Positions 53,140 to 64,000 of a stretch of 64,000 nucleotides of DNA are shown in pieces. The stretch spans positions 1,426,001 to 1,490,000 of the forward strand of contig NZ_CP017481.1 in NCBI RefSeq assembly GCF_002307355.1. The letters are read 5' to 3'. The notes beneath the pieces are model-generated. The model was not told the origin of the DNA and searched no databases. It saw only the letters and a program-made list of their open reading frames with translations. The stretch comes from Pectobacterium polaris. Lineage in GTDB: Bacteria > Pseudomonadota > Gammaproteobacteria > Enterobacterales > Enterobacteriaceae. Made by a program: the position numbers and the translations under genes. Within the stretch, counting starts at the first letter, position 1. The number at the start of each line of letters is the position of its first letter.

Positions 53140-53739
53140 TTAGCGCCACCATTGGCGAAATTTATTATAACGAAACAGCAGCAGTATCAGCGCCGCGAGC
53201 GCATACAAAATAGGCTGCGGGGAGAGCGTTTTAACTGACCAAAGATAGTGGATAGGCGCAAGGATGGCGACTAAATAGACGAAATTATGCAGTTTTTGCC
53301 ATTGCGATCCCAACTTGCGCATCATTATCTGTGGCGACGTCACCGCCAGCGCCAGCAAAATCAGCCAGCTTACGATCCCCAGCGTTAAATACGGTCGGGA
53401 TATCAGCTCTTTGCCCAGCAGCGCCAGATGATCCAGACCCAACTCCAGCATTGCATAGCTCACCAGATGTAACGTCGCCCAGAAAAAGCACCACAGCCCG
53501 AGAAGGCGTCGGCAGCGAATGAGCAGCGGCTGTTTGCCGTAGCGCGCTAATGGCGTAACCAGCAGCGTCGCCAGCAGCAATTTCAGCGCCATTCTGCCGG
53601 TAAAGTGCTGGATATCTTTGGCCGGGTCAGCGCTGAACCACCCCTGGTCAACTGACAATATCAGCCACAGCAGCGGCAGAAAACCAGCCAGGTGGAGTAG
53701 CACTTTTAACCGGGTAATGTGTTGTAACGTCAGTCTCAT
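53140..53739 (-). CDS. msrQ: protein-methionine-sulfoxide reductase haem-binding subunit
   Basis: A 199-aa, six-segment inner-membrane cytochrome b of the ferric-reductase-like family. Haem histidines are likely in [27 protein letters not shown] and [13 protein letters not shown]. It passes electrons from the quinone pool or flavin reductase to periplasmic MsrP. Encoded 47 bases after msrP. Confidence 0.95.
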   Translation of the reverse strand: MRLTLQHITRLKVLLHLAGFLPLLWLILSVDQGWFSADPAKDIQHFTGRMALKLLLATLLVTPLARYGKQPLLIRCRRLLGLWCFFWATLHLVSYAMLELGLDHLALLGKELISRPYLTLGIVSWLILLALAVTSPQIMMRKLGSQWQKLHNFVYLVAILAPIHYLWSVKTLSPQPILYALAALILLLFRYNKFRQWWR

Positions 53740-53786
53740 GCTGATGTGGATTCCTATCCTGACAGGCGGCGATGGCTAGAAGTTAG

Positions 53787-54788
53787 CTAAAAATTGTCGC
53801 GCAGATTCAGACCGCGATACAGCGAAGCGACCTGATCGGCATAGCCGTTGAACAACAGCGTGGGTTGGCGCTCAACGTTAAGTAGCCCGCCTGAACCGAT
53901 GACGCGTTCCGTCGCCTGCGACCAGCGCGGGTGATCCACATGCGGGTTAACGTTGGCATAGAAACCATATTCATCCGAGGCCGCCAGATTCCATGTGCAC
54001 GGGGGCTGCTCGCGGGTGAGCCGGATATGCACGATAGATTTGATGTTCTTGAAGCCGTATTTCCACGGTGTTACTAACCGGATGGGGGCACCGTTCTGCG
54101 GCGGTAACGTCTTGCCGTAAACCCCGACGGCCAGCAGCGCTAGAGGATTCATGGCTTCATCGAGCCGTAATCCTTCGACATAGGGATAGTCGAGACCACC
54201 GCCCATGAAGCGATCTTTTTGCCCCGGCATCTGTTCCGGATCGTAAAGCGTCTGAAATGCTACGTAGCGCGCGTTGCTGGTGGGTTCGGCGTATTTAATC
54301 AGCTTGGCTAACTCAAACCCGACCCACGGAATCACCATCGACCACGCTTCGACGCAACGGAAACGGTAGATCCGCTCTTCCAGCGGAAAGCGTTTTAGCA
54401 AATCGTCGATATCCAGCGTGAGAGGTTTGGCGACATCACCGTCTATTTTAACGGTCCAGCCTTCGGTTTTTAACCCGCCGGCATTCGCTGCCGGATCGGC
54501 TTTATCCAGCCCAAATTCATAGAAGTTGTTATAGCCCGTGACCTTATCTTCCGGCGTGAGCGGCAGATCGAGTTTCCAGTCGGCGGATTGGCTAAACGTG
54601 AGCGGTTTACCCGGCGGCGCTTTGGGTTTATCACCGCCTTTAAACCAGGCCAGCAGGTCAGCCTGTGCAGAAAATGGCAGCGCGAGCGCCGCAGCGGAAA
54701 TACCCAGCGCTTTTAATACGCGCCGACGCTGATAGAAGAGGGATTCCGGGGTAACGTCGGCTTCTGTGAGCTTGCGATGTTTGTGCAT
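53787..54788 (-). CDS. msrP: protein-methionine-sulfoxide reductase catalytic subunit (molybdoenzyme)
   Basis: A 333-aa periplasmic molybdopterin enzyme repairing oxidised methionine in envelope proteins. The Tat signal is [20 protein letters not shown] with cleavage after SAQA. The Mo-ligand cysteine is in [20 protein letters not shown]-terminal [19 protein letters not shown] is typical of YedY/MsrP. First gene of msrPQ. Confidence 0.97.
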   Translation of the reverse strand: MHKHRKLTEADVTPESLFYQRRRVLKALGISAAALALPFSAQADLLAWFKGGDKPKAPPGKPLTFSQSADWKLDLPLTPEDKVTGYNNFYEFGLDKADPAANAGGLKTEGWTVKIDGDVAKPLTLDIDDLLKRFPLEERIYRFRCVEAWSMVIPWVGFELAKLIKYAEPTSNARYVAFQTLYDPEQMPGQKDRFMGGGLDYPYVEGLRLDEAMNPLALLAVGVYGKTLPPQNGAPIRLVTPWKYGFKNIKSIVHIRLTREQPPCTWNLAASDEYGFYANVNPHVDHPRWSQATERVIGSGGLLNVERQPTLLFNGYADQVASLYRGLNLRDNF

Positions 54789-54920
54789 GTGAACTCCCGC
54801 CAGTCATTATTATTGTTGACGTAAAGTGGCGTACTTAGTGGTTACCGTTCACTTAGTTATAGATGAATTGCGATAGAAACTGCGATAGGAGAGGTGAAAT
54901 ACTTTTTTGCAGGGTGTAAC

Positions 54921-54938
54921 AGCCACCCGAAGGTGGCT
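54921..54938 (-). terminator. hairpin after acuI
   Basis: AGCCACC-CGAA-GGTGGCT lies about 20 bases beyond the acuI stop on the minus strand, without a T-run; a weak terminator. Confidence 0.5.
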
Positions 54939-54958
54939 GAGCGCGTAAACAAAAGACG

Positions 54959-55936
54959 TTAGCTGATTTTCACCAGCGTGCGGCCAGTGACTTTGTTTTC
55001 CAGCAGCGCGGCGGCGACAGCAGGGACGTCTTCCAACCCGATTTCCTGCGTGACCTGCTGATAGAACGATTCAGGCAGAATGGCAGCCAGACGCTCCCAC
55101 GCTTGCTGACGGCGAGCCAGCGGTGCCATTACGGAATCCACGCCTTGCAGGCGAACATTGCGTAAAATAAATGGCATCACGGTCGTTGGCAGCGCAACAC
55201 CACCAGCCAGACCGCATGCGGCGACCGTCGCGTTGTAATCCATCTGCGCCAGCAGCGTCGCCAGCACGTTATCGCCGACGGTATCCACCGCGCCAGCCCA
55301 ACGTTGTTTTTCTAACGGACGAGGACTTCCGCTGAATTCGCTGCGATCCAACACCTGTTTGGCGCCCAGTTTTTTCAGGTAATCGGTGTTGTCAGCACGG
55401 CCGCTGACGGCAGTAACCTGATAGCCTAGCTCTGCAAGCAGGGCGACTGCCGTGCTGCCGACGCCGCCGCTGGCACCTGTCACAATAATGTCGCCGCTTT
55501 CCGGGGTGATGCCACCGTCTTCCAGCGCCATCACACACAGCATCGCAGTAAAGCCAGCCGTGCCAAGAATCATGGCTTTACGCGCATCCAGCGACGCGGG
55601 TAGCGGAATCAGCCAATCGCTCTTCACGCGTGCCTGTTGCGCCAAGCCGCCCCAGTGGTTTTCACCCACGCCCCAACCGGTCAGGATGACGGGTTGGCCG
55701 ACGCTAAACCGATCGCTGTCGCTGTGGCGTACTGTACCGACGAAGTCGATCCCAGGAACCATCGGGAAGTTACGAATAATTTTGCCTTTGCCAGTAATGG
55801 CAAGCGCATCTTTATAATTAATACCGGACCAACTGATATCAACAGTCACATCCCCGGCGGGAAGCTGCTCCGCGTCAATCTCGCGAATCTGAGCGTGGGT
55901 CAGTCCGTCTGACTGTTCAAGAACTAAAGCCTGCAT
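54959..55936 (-). CDS. acuI: acrylyl-CoA reductase / NADPH quinone oxidoreductase family
   Basis: A 325-aa zinc-independent medium-chain dehydrogenase/reductase (YhdH/AcuI). Motifs: DISWSGINYKDALAITGKGKI, PMVPGIDFVGTV and the NADPH fold TGASGGVGSTAVALLAELGYQ with VSGRADN. Reduces acrylyl-CoA to propionyl-CoA, a detoxifying step. AGGAGATAG precedes the ATG. Divergent from csrD as in E. coli. Confidence 0.94.
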   Translation of the reverse strand: MQALVLEQSDGLTHAQIREIDAEQLPAGDVTVDISWSGINYKDALAITGKGKIIRNFPMVPGIDFVGTVRHSDSDRFSVGQPVILTGWGVGENHWGGLAQQARVKSDWLIPLPASLDARKAMILGTAGFTAMLCVMALEDGGITPESGDIIVTGASGGVGSTAVALLAELGYQVTAVSGRADNTDYLKKLGAKQVLDRSEFSGSPRPLEKQRWAGAVDTVGDNVLATLLAQMDYNATVAACGLAGGVALPTTVMPFILRNVRLQGVDSVMAPLARRQQAWERLAAILPESFYQQVTQEIGLEDVPAVAAALLENKVTGRTLVKIS

Positions 55937-55994
55937 GGGCTATCTCCTGTAGCAGGATGAAAATGGGGAAGTCATTAACGACTATAGTTATTAC

Positions 55995-56039
55995 AGGTAC
56001 TATTTGTTAAAAGGTACTGTTTGTTAAAAAAGGTACTAT
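55995..56039. repeat. three AGGTACT(A/G)T direct repeats between acuI and csrD
   Basis: AGGTACTATTTGTTAA starts at 55995, AGGTACTGTTTGTTAAAA at 56012 and a shorter AGGTACTAT at 56031, spaced 17 and 19 bases. They occupy the shared acuI/csrD control region and could be a repeated operator or a local duplication. Confidence 0.7.
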
Positions 56040-56113
56040 GTAGCTGGCCTATGCGAACTGATAAAAAACAACAAACTCGCAGAAATGACAATTATTTGGA
56101 ATAGGACGCAGGG

Positions 56114-58051
56114 ATGGGATTTACGACCAGGTTCTCGATACTCATAGTATTGCTGACGGTTCTCGCTATTTTTCTTATGCTTTTCAGTAGCATATTTAGC
56201 CTCTGTTATTATAGCCAGTTGCGAACTGAGCAGCAGCTACGCGAGGTCACGGCCAGTATCGATCAAGCGTTATTAGTGCAATCGCCCGAAAATATCCAAT
56301 ATTGGCTGCCGGGAATGATGAAGACGGCAGGCATTGTGGCGTTGGATATTCAGGATAACGATTCGACCCTCTATTCAATACAGCTGCCCGAGGCCGGTTG
56401 GGAACGCACGCACCTCTATCATGAGGTCGAATTCCCGCTGATGCATCATTTGAACATGACGATCGCCTTAAAATATGTCGACCCGCTGATTGGTTTACCG
56501 CGGTTCGTGGTGTCGACGTTATCGGTATTGCTGGCCGCGGGCCTGATGCTCCTGATGCTGTATTTCTCCATTCGCTGGCTGCGTCGACAGGCTGCCGGAC
56601 AGGAAGAGTTGGAAAAACGCGCACAGCGTATTCTCAAGGGCGAGCGAGAATCGGTTATGCAGGGCTCGGTACGTGAATGGCCGGTCAAGACCAGCGGGGC
56701 GCTCGACCAACTGCTGTCTGATTTAGTGGAAGCGCGGGAGGAGCGTGGGCGGGTTGATACGTTAATCCGTGCTTTCGCCGCGCAGGATGCTGAAACCGGG
56801 CTGAGTAATCGTCTGTTTTTTGATAATCAATTGACCACACAGCTGGAAGATGGCGAAGAAGTGGGGACGCACGGCATTGTCATGATGATTCGCGTACCTG
56901 ATTTTGAAACCTTGCAAGAAACGCACGGCTATACCAATGCGCTTCAGGAATACCGTTTCACGCTGGTCAACCTGCTGTCGACGTTTGTCATGCGCTACCC
57001 CTCTGCGCTGCTGGCGCGTTATTTCAGCAGCGATTTCACCGTATTACTCCCCCACAGCACGCTAAAGGAAGCCACTGCAATTGCCACGCAGTTGGTGAAG
57101 TCTATCGATATTCTCCCCGCCTGCCCGTTGATCGATCGCGAGGAGGTTCTCCACATGGGTATTTGTGCTTATCGCGGTGGGCAAAGCGCCGAGCAGGTGA
57201 TGGAGAGTGTGGAGGACGCGACGCGCAATGCGGTGTTGCAGGGCGGTAACAGCTGGTGCGTGTTTGACAGGCAGGTGCCTGACAAAGGGCGCGGCAGCGT
57301 GAAATGGCGTACGTTGCTGGAACAGACGCTGGCACGCGGTGGCCCACGGCTGTATCAGAAGCCTGCGGTGACAAAAGAGGGCGTGGTACATCATCGCGAA
57401 ATGATGAGCCGGATTTATGACGGAGAACAGGAACTGCTTGCGGCGGAGTATATGCCGCTGGTTCAACAGCTGGGGCTGGCAGCTAGCTATGATCGGCAGC
57501 TTGTGGCACGAATTATTGATTTGTCAGCGAACTGGCCCGGAGAAACACTGGCTTTACCGGTAAGTGTGGACTCACTTTTGCAAAAGCCTTTCCTGCGCTG
57601 GCTAAGAGAAATATTGCTGCAATGTCCGAAAACGCAGCGTCAGTGCATTTTATTTGAACTTGCAGAGGCAGATGTCTGTCAATATATCGGCCGCCTGCGC
57701 CCGGTTCTCAATTTGATCCTGGGATTAGGCTGTCGCCTGGCGGTCACGCAGGCGGGTTTAACGCTAGTCAGTACGACGTATATCAAGTCACTCTCCGTGG
57801 AGATCATCAAGCTTCATCCCGGTTTGGTCCGCAGTCTTGAGCGCCGCCCGGAAAATCAGCTGTTTGTACAAAGCCTGACCGAGGCCTGTAAAGGCACGCA
57901 AACACGGGTGTTTGCCGCTGGTGTGCGAACCAAAGAGGAGTGGCGGATGCTGTTGGGTAAGGGCGTTTATGGTGGGCAAGGCGATTTTTTTGCCGCATCA
58001 GTCCCTATAACGGATGAGCTGAAAAAATATTCACCGCGGCATCGTGTTTAA
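56114..58051 (+). CDS. csrD: RNase E specificity factor CsrD
   Basis: A 645-aa inner-membrane protein that targets the CsrB/CsrC regulatory RNAs for RNase E decay. TM1 (residues about 7-30) and TM2 (about 133-155) flank a periplasmic domain; a HAMP-like helix follows. The GGDEF domain is degenerate (ARYFSSDFTVLLP in place of GGDEF). The EAL domain is also degenerate (HREMMSR in place of EAL). Both are as expected for CsrD, which does not make or cleave cyclic-di-GMP. In soft-rot bacteria the Csr system controls exoenzymes (family knowledge). Confidence 0.95.
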   Translation: MGFTTRFSILIVLLTVLAIFLMLFSSIFSLCYYSQLRTEQQLREVTASIDQALLVQSPENIQYWLPGMMKTAGIVALDIQDNDSTLYSIQLPEAGWERTHLYHEVEFPLMHHLNMTIALKYVDPLIGLPRFVVSTLSVLLAAGLMLLMLYFSIRWLRRQAAGQEELEKRAQRILKGERESVMQGSVREWPVKTSGALDQLLSDLVEAREERGRVDTLIRAFAAQDAETGLSNRLFFDNQLTTQLEDGEEVGTHGIVMMIRVPDFETLQETHGYTNALQEYRFTLVNLLSTFVMRYPSALLARYFSSDFTVLLPHSTLKEATAIATQLVKSIDILPACPLIDREEVLHMGICAYRGGQSAEQVMESVEDATRNAVLQGGNSWCVFDRQVPDKGRGSVKWRTLLEQTLARGGPRLYQKPAVTKEGVVHHREMMSRIYDGEQELLAAEYMPLVQQLGLAASYDRQLVARIIDLSANWPGETLALPVSVDSLLQKPFLRWLREILLQCPKTQRQCILFELAEADVCQYIGRLRPVLNLILGLGCRLAVTQAGLTLVSTTYIKSLSVEIIKLHPGLVRSLERRPENQLFVQSLTEACKGTQTRVFAAGVRTKEEWRMLLGKGVYGGQGDFFAASVPITDELKKYSPRHRV

Positions 58052-58322
58052 TATAAACGTCCCGTTCAAATTGACGTAGAATGAGGCGGTTGTTAAATCG
58101 GTTAGTGTGTGCTTACGTTAGCGGCAATCCGATTAAATGTTAGATTTTATGTCCTGTGTTAGCGCAATTCTGTCGGGTGGACAGTGGTAAGATGCCTTGC
58201 CGCCTGAGGAGAAAGCATGCTGTGCCTTCTTCCTGACGCCGACGTGCGCAACGCAGACTCATTTTTCACCGAAGCAGAGCCTTTTCGTGCCTTGTCGCTG
58301 CTTCGTGTGGTTGGTAAAGTAG

Positions 58323-59411
<1,089 letters not shown>

Positions 59412-59584
59412 TCCTGTCTGGAAAAGGGGGGACCGGATGGATGAACGCCTGCGTTTTTCATCTCTCGTGGTTACCCCTTTTTTATTTGCCTGAGCAATGA
59501 AATTCGCCCTATGGGGTGCCGCTTTGTGACGTTAAAAATCGCCAGGTGCGATTTGAGGTTGCTGTCGAGGAATACGCAAATTTT

Positions 59585-60568
59585 ATGAAGCCGCTTTTTA
59601 GCAGGGGGCCTTCCCTGCAATTACGACTTTTTCTTGCTGTCGTTACCGCGATTGTCGTGATCGTTGCGGACAGTCGGCTCGGTTCGTTCGTCAAAATCAG
59701 AACGTACATGGACACCACCGTCAGTCCATTCTATTTTCTGGCGAATGGGCCTCGTCAAGTTCTGGACAATATGTCTGCCTCACTGGCAACCCGTGAGCAA
59801 TTAGGCCTTGAAAATACTGCGCTGCGTCAGGAACTGTTGATGAAAAACAGTGACCTGTTACTGCTAGGCCAGTTCAAGCAGGAAAATGCGCGCTTACGTG
59901 AACTGCTCGGCTCGCCGCTGCGTCAGGATGAGCAGAAAATGGTGACGCAGGTGATGTCCGCCGGAACCGACCCTTACAGCGATCAGGTGGTGATTGATAA
60001 AGGTCAGGCGAACGGCGTGTATGAAGGGCAACCGGTCATCAGCGATAAAGGCGTGGTGGGTCAGGTTGTGGCGGTTGGTCAGTTTACCAGCCGGGTTTTG
60101 TTGATTTGTGATGTTTCCCACGCGTTGCCGATTCAGGTGCTACGCAATGATATCCGCGTGATTGCCGCCGGCAATGGCTGCGCCGACGATCTGCAACTCG
60201 AACACTTGCCTAACAATACCGACATCCGAGTGGGTGACGTACTGGTCACATCGGGTCTGGGCGGTCGTTTCCCCGAAGGGTATCCCGTTGGTGTCGTGTC
60301 ATCGGTCAAGGCCGATACACAGCGAGCCTATACGATTATTCAGGCACGTCCGACCGCCGGGCTACAGCGCCTGCGCTATCTGCTCTTACTGTGGGGTGTG
60401 GAAAACAACTCCAATACGGCGCTGCCGCCAGCGGAAGTACATCGGGTTGCCAATGAGCGTCTGATGCAGATGATGCCGCAGGTTTTACCGTCGCCTGACG
60501 ATATGGGACCGCCACTTCCTCCTGATACCGCTGTGCCCACCGCCGAGCCGCAGAGAGGCCGCCAATGA
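59585..60568 (+). CDS. mreC: rod-shape protein MreC
   Basis: A 327-aa bitopic protein: [20 protein letters not shown] leads into one membrane segment (residues about 13-31), then a coiled coil ([33 protein letters not shown]) and a periplasmic beta domain ([20 protein letters not shown]). It links MreB to PBP2. The open frame begins at 59516, but the ATG at 59585 matches the conserved N terminus. It overlaps mreD by four bases. The C-terminal Pro-rich tail is short. Confidence 0.97.
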   Translation: MKPLFSRGPSLQLRLFLAVVTAIVVIVADSRLGSFVKIRTYMDTTVSPFYFLANGPRQVLDNMSASLATREQLGLENTALRQELLMKNSDLLLLGQFKQENARLRELLGSPLRQDEQKMVTQVMSAGTDPYSDQVVIDKGQANGVYEGQPVISDKGVVGQVVAVGQFTSRVLLICDVSHALPIQVLRNDIRVIAAGNGCADDLQLEHLPNNTDIRVGDVLVTSGLGGRFPEGYPVGVVSSVKADTQRAYTIIQARPTAGLQRLRYLLLLWGVENNSNTALPPAEVHRVANERLMQMMPQVLPSPDDMGPPLPPDTAVPTAEPQRGRQ

Positions 60569-61053
60569 ACCGTTATCGCAGGCATGGCAACTGGATTATC
60601 TGGCTTTCTTTTCTGATCGCTATGGTTTTGCAGATTATGCCGTGGCCGGATGAAATCTACATGTTTCGACCTTCCTGGCTGACGCTGTTTCTCATTTATT
60701 GGGTGATGGCATTGCCACATCGGGTGAATGTCGGCACCGGATTTATATTAGGTCTGATTATGGACCTGATTCTTGGGTCTACACTGGGAGTACGGGCGCT
60801 CGCGCTGAGCATTGTTGCTTATCTGGTCGCCTTTAAATTCCAGCTATTCCGAAATATGGCGTTATGGCAGCAGGCATTAATTGTCATGCTATTGTCGCTG
60901 GTGATGGACCTCACGGTATTCTGGGCAGAATTTTTAGTTATTAATGTCTCTTTCCGACCGGAAACACTCTGGAATAGTGTCGTTGATGGCGTACTCTGGC
61001 CGTGGCTGTTCCTGCTGATGCGTAAAATTCGTCGTCAGTTTACTGTGCAATAA
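60565..61053 (+). CDS. mreD: rod-shape protein MreD
   Basis: A 162-aa inner-membrane protein with five to six segments: [53 protein letters not shown]. Part of the elongasome with MreB and MreC. Its ATG overlaps the mreC stop (ATGA, 60565-60568). Confidence 0.97.
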   Translation: MNRYRRHGNWIIWLSFLIAMVLQIMPWPDEIYMFRPSWLTLFLIYWVMALPHRVNVGTGFILGLIMDLILGSTLGVRALALSIVAYLVAFKFQLFRNMALWQQALIVMLLSLVMDLTVFWAEFLVINVSFRPETLWNSVVDGVLWPWLFLLMRKIRRQFTVQ

Positions 61054-61061
61054 GGTGATTC

Positions 61062-61655
61062 ATGACTCAGCTTTATCTGGCTTCCGCTTCTCCCCGCCGT
61101 CGCGAACTGCTCACGCAGCTCGATATTCCTTTTTCTGTACTGAATATCGCGGTGGAAGAACAGCGGTTACCGGAAGAAGCGGCGGAAGTTTATGTCCGAC
61201 GTCTGGCGCATGAGAAAGCGGCTGCGGGTGTCGTAGCGGCACCGTCTGATTTACCGGTTCTGGGTGCAGACACCATTGTGGTACTGAACGGTCAGGTATT
61301 GGAAAAACCACAGAATGAAGCTCATGCGGCAGCGATGCTGAGTCAACTGTCCGGAAAACCACATCAGGTAATGACGGCCGTTGCGCTGGCAGATAAAGAT
61401 GATGTCTTGAGCTGTCTGGTGACAACCGATGTCGTCTTCCGCCCGCTTTCGCAGCAGGATATCGAACGGTATATCGCCAGCGGCGAACCGATGGATAAAG
61501 CCGGGGCTTACGGTATTCAGGGCAAAGGTGGATGCTTTGTCCGGTCGCTTAACGGGAGCTATTACGCGGTGGTTGGGCTGCCGCTGGTAGAAACCCATGA
61601 GCTATTCAGTAATTTTGCTGCGTTGCGGAGTGCAAGAGGAAAACATGACTGCTGA
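61062..61655 (+). CDS. yhdE: dTTP/UTP pyrophosphatase, Maf family
   Basis: A 197-aa Maf-type nucleoside triphosphate pyrophosphatase (YhdE class): [16 protein letters not shown] at the start, [17 protein letters not shown] (catalytic Asp), [15 protein letters not shown]. It hydrolyses dTTP, UTP and modified forms and may check cell division. Begins eight bases after mreD; its end overlaps rng by 11 bases. Confidence 0.95.
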   Translation: MTQLYLASASPRRRELLTQLDIPFSVLNIAVEEQRLPEEAAEVYVRRLAHEKAAAGVVAAPSDLPVLGADTIVVLNGQVLEKPQNEAHAAAMLSQLSGKPHQVMTAVALADKDDVLSCLVTTDVVFRPLSQQDIERYIASGEPMDKAGAYGIQGKGGCFVRSLNGSYYAVVGLPLVETHELFSNFAALRSARGKHDC

Positions 61656-63114
61656 GTTACTGGTAAACGTTACACCGTCAGAAACGCGCGTTGCCTATAT
61701 CGACGGCGGCATTCTGCAAGAAATTCATATTGAGCGTGATGCGAAGCGCGGCATTGTCGGCAACATTTATAAAGGCCGCGTGAGTCGCGTCCTGCCGGGC
61801 ATGCAGGCGGCGTTTGTGGATATCGGTCTGGATAAAGCGGCATTCCTGCACGCGTCCGATATTATGCCGCACACCGAATGCGTTGCCGGTGACGAACAGA
61901 AGAATTTTCACGTCCGCGATATCGCCGAACTGGTACGTCAGGGTCAGGATCTCATGGTGCAGGTGGTCAAAGATCCACTGGGAACCAAAGGCGCACGTCT
62001 GACGACCGATATCACGCTGCCATCGCGCTATCTGGTGTTTATGCCCGGCGCATCGCACGTCGGCGTGTCACAGCGGATTGAGAGCGAAGCGGAGCGCGAG
62101 CGCTTAAAGAAAACGGTCGCCGAGTATTGTGATGATGACGGTGGTTTCATCATTCGTACCGCTGCGGAAGGCGTCGGTGAAGAAGAGCTCTCGCAGGATG
62201 CGGCGTTCCTGAAGCGTCTGTGGGTCAAGGTGATGGAGCGTAAAAAGCGCAACCAGACCAAATGTAAGCTCTACGGTGAAGTGGCGCTTGCTCGGCGGAT
62301 TTTGCGTGATTTTGCTGGCGCTGCGCTGGATCGCATTCGGATTGATTCCCGACTGACGTATGAAGCGCTGCTGGAATTTACCGCCGAATACATTCCAGAG
62401 ATGACCCGTAAACTCGAACACTACGCGGGTAAACAGCCGATTTTTGACCTGTTTGACGTGGAAAATGAAATCCAGCGTTCGCTGGACAGAAAGGTTGAAC
62501 TGAAATCCGGCGGCTATTTGATCATCGATCAGACAGAAGCGATGACGACCGTTGATATCAACACGGGGGCATTCGTTGGCCACCGCAACCTGGATGAAAC
62601 CATTTTCAATACCAACACAGAAGCGACGCAGGCGATTGCACGACAGCTGCGTTTGCGTAACCTCGGCGGCATCATCATTATCGATTTCATCGATATGAAT
62701 AATGAAGATCACCGTCGGCGTGTGCTGCATTCTTTGGAGCAGGCGCTGAGTAAAGATCGGGTTAAAACCAGTATTAGCGGCTTCTCTCAACTAGGATTAG
62801 TGGAGATGACGCGCAAACGCACGCGTGAGAGTATCGAACACGTGCTGTGTCATGAATGCCCGACGTGTAATGGTCGTGGCACGGTGAAGACGGTAGAAAG
62901 CGTCTGCTATGAAATCATGCGTGAAATCGTGCGTGTCCACCACGCTTATGACACCGATCGTTTCCTGGTCTATGCCTCACCGGCAGTCGGGGAAGCGCTG
63001 AGAAGTGAAGAATCGCACGCGTTAGCTGAGGTCGAAATTTTCGTCGGCAAACAGGTCAAAGTACAAATCGAACCCCTGTATAGCCAGGAGCAGTTTGACG
63101 TCGTCATGATGTAA
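61645..63114 (+). CDS. rng: ribonuclease G
   Basis: A 489-aa single-strand endoribonuclease for 16S 5' maturation and mRNA decay. The S1 domain begins [19 protein letters not shown] with [23 protein letters not shown]. The catalytic DNase-I-like part has [10 protein letters not shown] and [13 protein letters not shown] (Mg-binding Asp residues). The zinc-link cysteines are [11 protein letters not shown]. The ATG at 61645 follows AGAGGAAA and matches the family; the open frame from 61597 is an extension inside the maf gene. Confidence 0.97.
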   Translation: MTAELLVNVTPSETRVAYIDGGILQEIHIERDAKRGIVGNIYKGRVSRVLPGMQAAFVDIGLDKAAFLHASDIMPHTECVAGDEQKNFHVRDIAELVRQGQDLMVQVVKDPLGTKGARLTTDITLPSRYLVFMPGASHVGVSQRIESEAERERLKKTVAEYCDDDGGFIIRTAAEGVGEEELSQDAAFLKRLWVKVMERKKRNQTKCKLYGEVALARRILRDFAGAALDRIRIDSRLTYEALLEFTAEYIPEMTRKLEHYAGKQPIFDLFDVENEIQRSLDRKVELKSGGYLIIDQTEAMTTVDINTGAFVGHRNLDETIFNTNTEATQAIARQLRLRNLGGIIIIDFIDMNNEDHRRRVLHSLEQALSKDRVKTSISGFSQLGLVEMTRKRTRESIEHVLCHECPTCNGRGTVKTVESVCYEIMREIVRVHHAYDTDRFLVYASPAVGEALRSEESHALAEVEIFVGKQVKVQIEPLYSQEQFDVVMM

Positions 63115-63155
63115 ATTCGTGCGCTCGTCGTCGGCGACGAAAGAAGGAGAAATTA

Positions 63156-64000
63156 GTGAGGCGACTGCCCGGAATACTCATCATCACGGGTGCCACTCTT
63201 GTCGTGATGGTAGCGCTGTTAGTCAGCGGCTTAAGACTGGTGCTGCCACAGCTCGATCACTTCCGGCCACAGCTGGTGGCCTGGGCGCAGTCTGCTGCCG
63301 GTGTTCCGTTAGAAATCGGCTCGATGACGGGACGCTGGGAGTCCTTTGGCCCCACGCTGGAAATTGAAAAGCTTCGCACGTCCCTGCCGGAATCGGACTG
63401 GCAGGTTGAACGCATTACGCTGGCGCTGGATGTATGGCAGTCGCTGCTGCACGGGCGCTGGCAGTTTCGCGATCTCACGTTTCACCAGTTAAAACTGGAT
63501 ATTAATAGCCAATTCACCGGGCAGCAGCAGGATAGCAAACTGATGGAGTCAGGGAAGGTCAGCGATCTTTTCCTGCGCCAGTTTGACCACTTTGACCTGC
63601 GTGATAGCCAGATTACCTTTCTTACCCCTTCCGGTTCCCGCGCGGAACTGAGCATTCCTCAACTGACCTGGCTGAATTCCGAGAAGCGTCACCGGGCGGA
63701 AGGCTTAATCAGTCTGTCGAGTTTTAATGGTCAGCACGGCGTCGTGCAGATGCGTATGGACTTGCACGACGATCAGGGGCTGCTTAGCAACGGCACGTTC
63801 TACTTGCAGGCTGACAATATCGATATGAAGCCCTGGCTCAGCCGCTGGATGAAAAACACGACCGGGCTGGAAAGTGCCGATTTTAGTCTGGCAGCCTGGT
63901 TGAACGTCCGTGACGGCGACATCCACAGCGGTGATGTGTTCCTCAATCACGGAACGGCAGGCTGGGGTGAAGGCAGCGATGCGCATCGCCTGAATGTGGA
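63156..64000 (+). CDS. yhdP: AsmA-family envelope lipid-transport protein YhdP (3' end outside window)
   Basis: The N-terminal 281 residues of a very large (about 1270 aa in E. coli) inner-membrane-anchored protein involved in phospholipid transport to the outer membrane. It starts with GTG at 63156, with AAGGAGA just upstream, encoding MRRLPGILIITGATL and a single membrane segment (residues about 5-27). The AsmA-like periplasmic part follows: GRWESFGPTLEIEKL and VERITLALDVWQSLLHGRWQFRDL. It continues past 64000 without a stop. Last visible gene of mreBCD-maf-rng-yhdP. Confidence 0.93.
   Translation, partial: MRRLPGILIITGATLVVMVALLVSGLRLVLPQLDHFRPQLVAWAQSAAGVPLEIGSMTGRWESFGPTLEIEKLRTSLPESDWQVERITLALDVWQSLLHGRWQFRDLTFHQLKLDINSQFTGQQQDSKLMESGKVSDLFLRQFDHFDLRDSQITFLTPSGSRAELSIPQLTWLNSEKRHRAEGLISLSSFNGQHGVVQMRMDLHDDQGLLSNGTFYLQADNIDMKPWLSRWMKNTTGLESADFSLAAWLNVRDGDIHSGDVFLNHGTAGWGEGSDAHRLNV

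Overview
The window is a chromosomal segment of an enterobacterium of the order Enterobacterales, most likely a soft-rot Pectobacteriaceae such as Pectobacterium. The call rests on E. coli-like gene order and highly conserved proteins (RpoC, MreB, HU, Fis), a 1542-nt 16S gene with an rrnE-type context, and lineage-specific insertions. No database search was possible, so the genus is an inference.

Layout. Positions 1-4005 hold the 3' part of rpoC with its terminator, followed by a cluster of small palindromes. Next come a shikimate transporter (shiA), a DUF1127 gene and a MocR-type regulator. The minus-strand thiamine operon thiCEFSGH (7891-13421) lies behind a TPP riboswitch and a clear sigma-70 promoter, with rsd upstream. 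A plus-strand housekeeping run follows: nudC, hemE, nfi, yjaG, hupA, yjaH. It converges on purHD, which has a PurR operator. A complete rRNA operon (16S, tRNA-Glu, 23S, 5S; 22488-27624) comes after that.

The stretch 27.9-41.2 kb is the most accessory part. It holds an aapJQMP amino-acid ABC transporter with a sigma-54 promoter, and a binding protein plus permease without an ATPase. A HxlR regulator / NTF2-like / aldo-keto reductase locus follows, in which both the regulator and the reductase are frameshifted by one missing G in a G-run. Then come an EEP-family hydrolase, an ASCH protein, an AT-rich two-gene cassette (EEP nuclease-like protein plus an orphan partner), a 7-bp tandem repeat, and a small P4-satellite-like remnant with repeated operator-like sites.

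From 41.3 kb the order returns to the conserved dusB-fis, prmA-panF-yhdT, accBC-aroQ, msrPQ, acuI, csrD, mreBCD-maf-rng-yhdP block. This is interrupted by an alpha-carbonic anhydrase gene and by a cargo of a molbindin, a second (type 2) 2-isopropylmalate synthase and an AraC regulator between yhdT and accC.

Functionally, most of the window is core metabolism (thiamine, purine, haem, fatty-acid initiation, shikimate pathway), nucleoid and ribosome control (HU, Fis, rrn, Rsd) and cell shape (MreBCD). The candidate novelty is at 38.6-41.2 kb. The clearest sequence-level anomalies are the paired G-run frameshifts at 34.4 and 36.1 kb.
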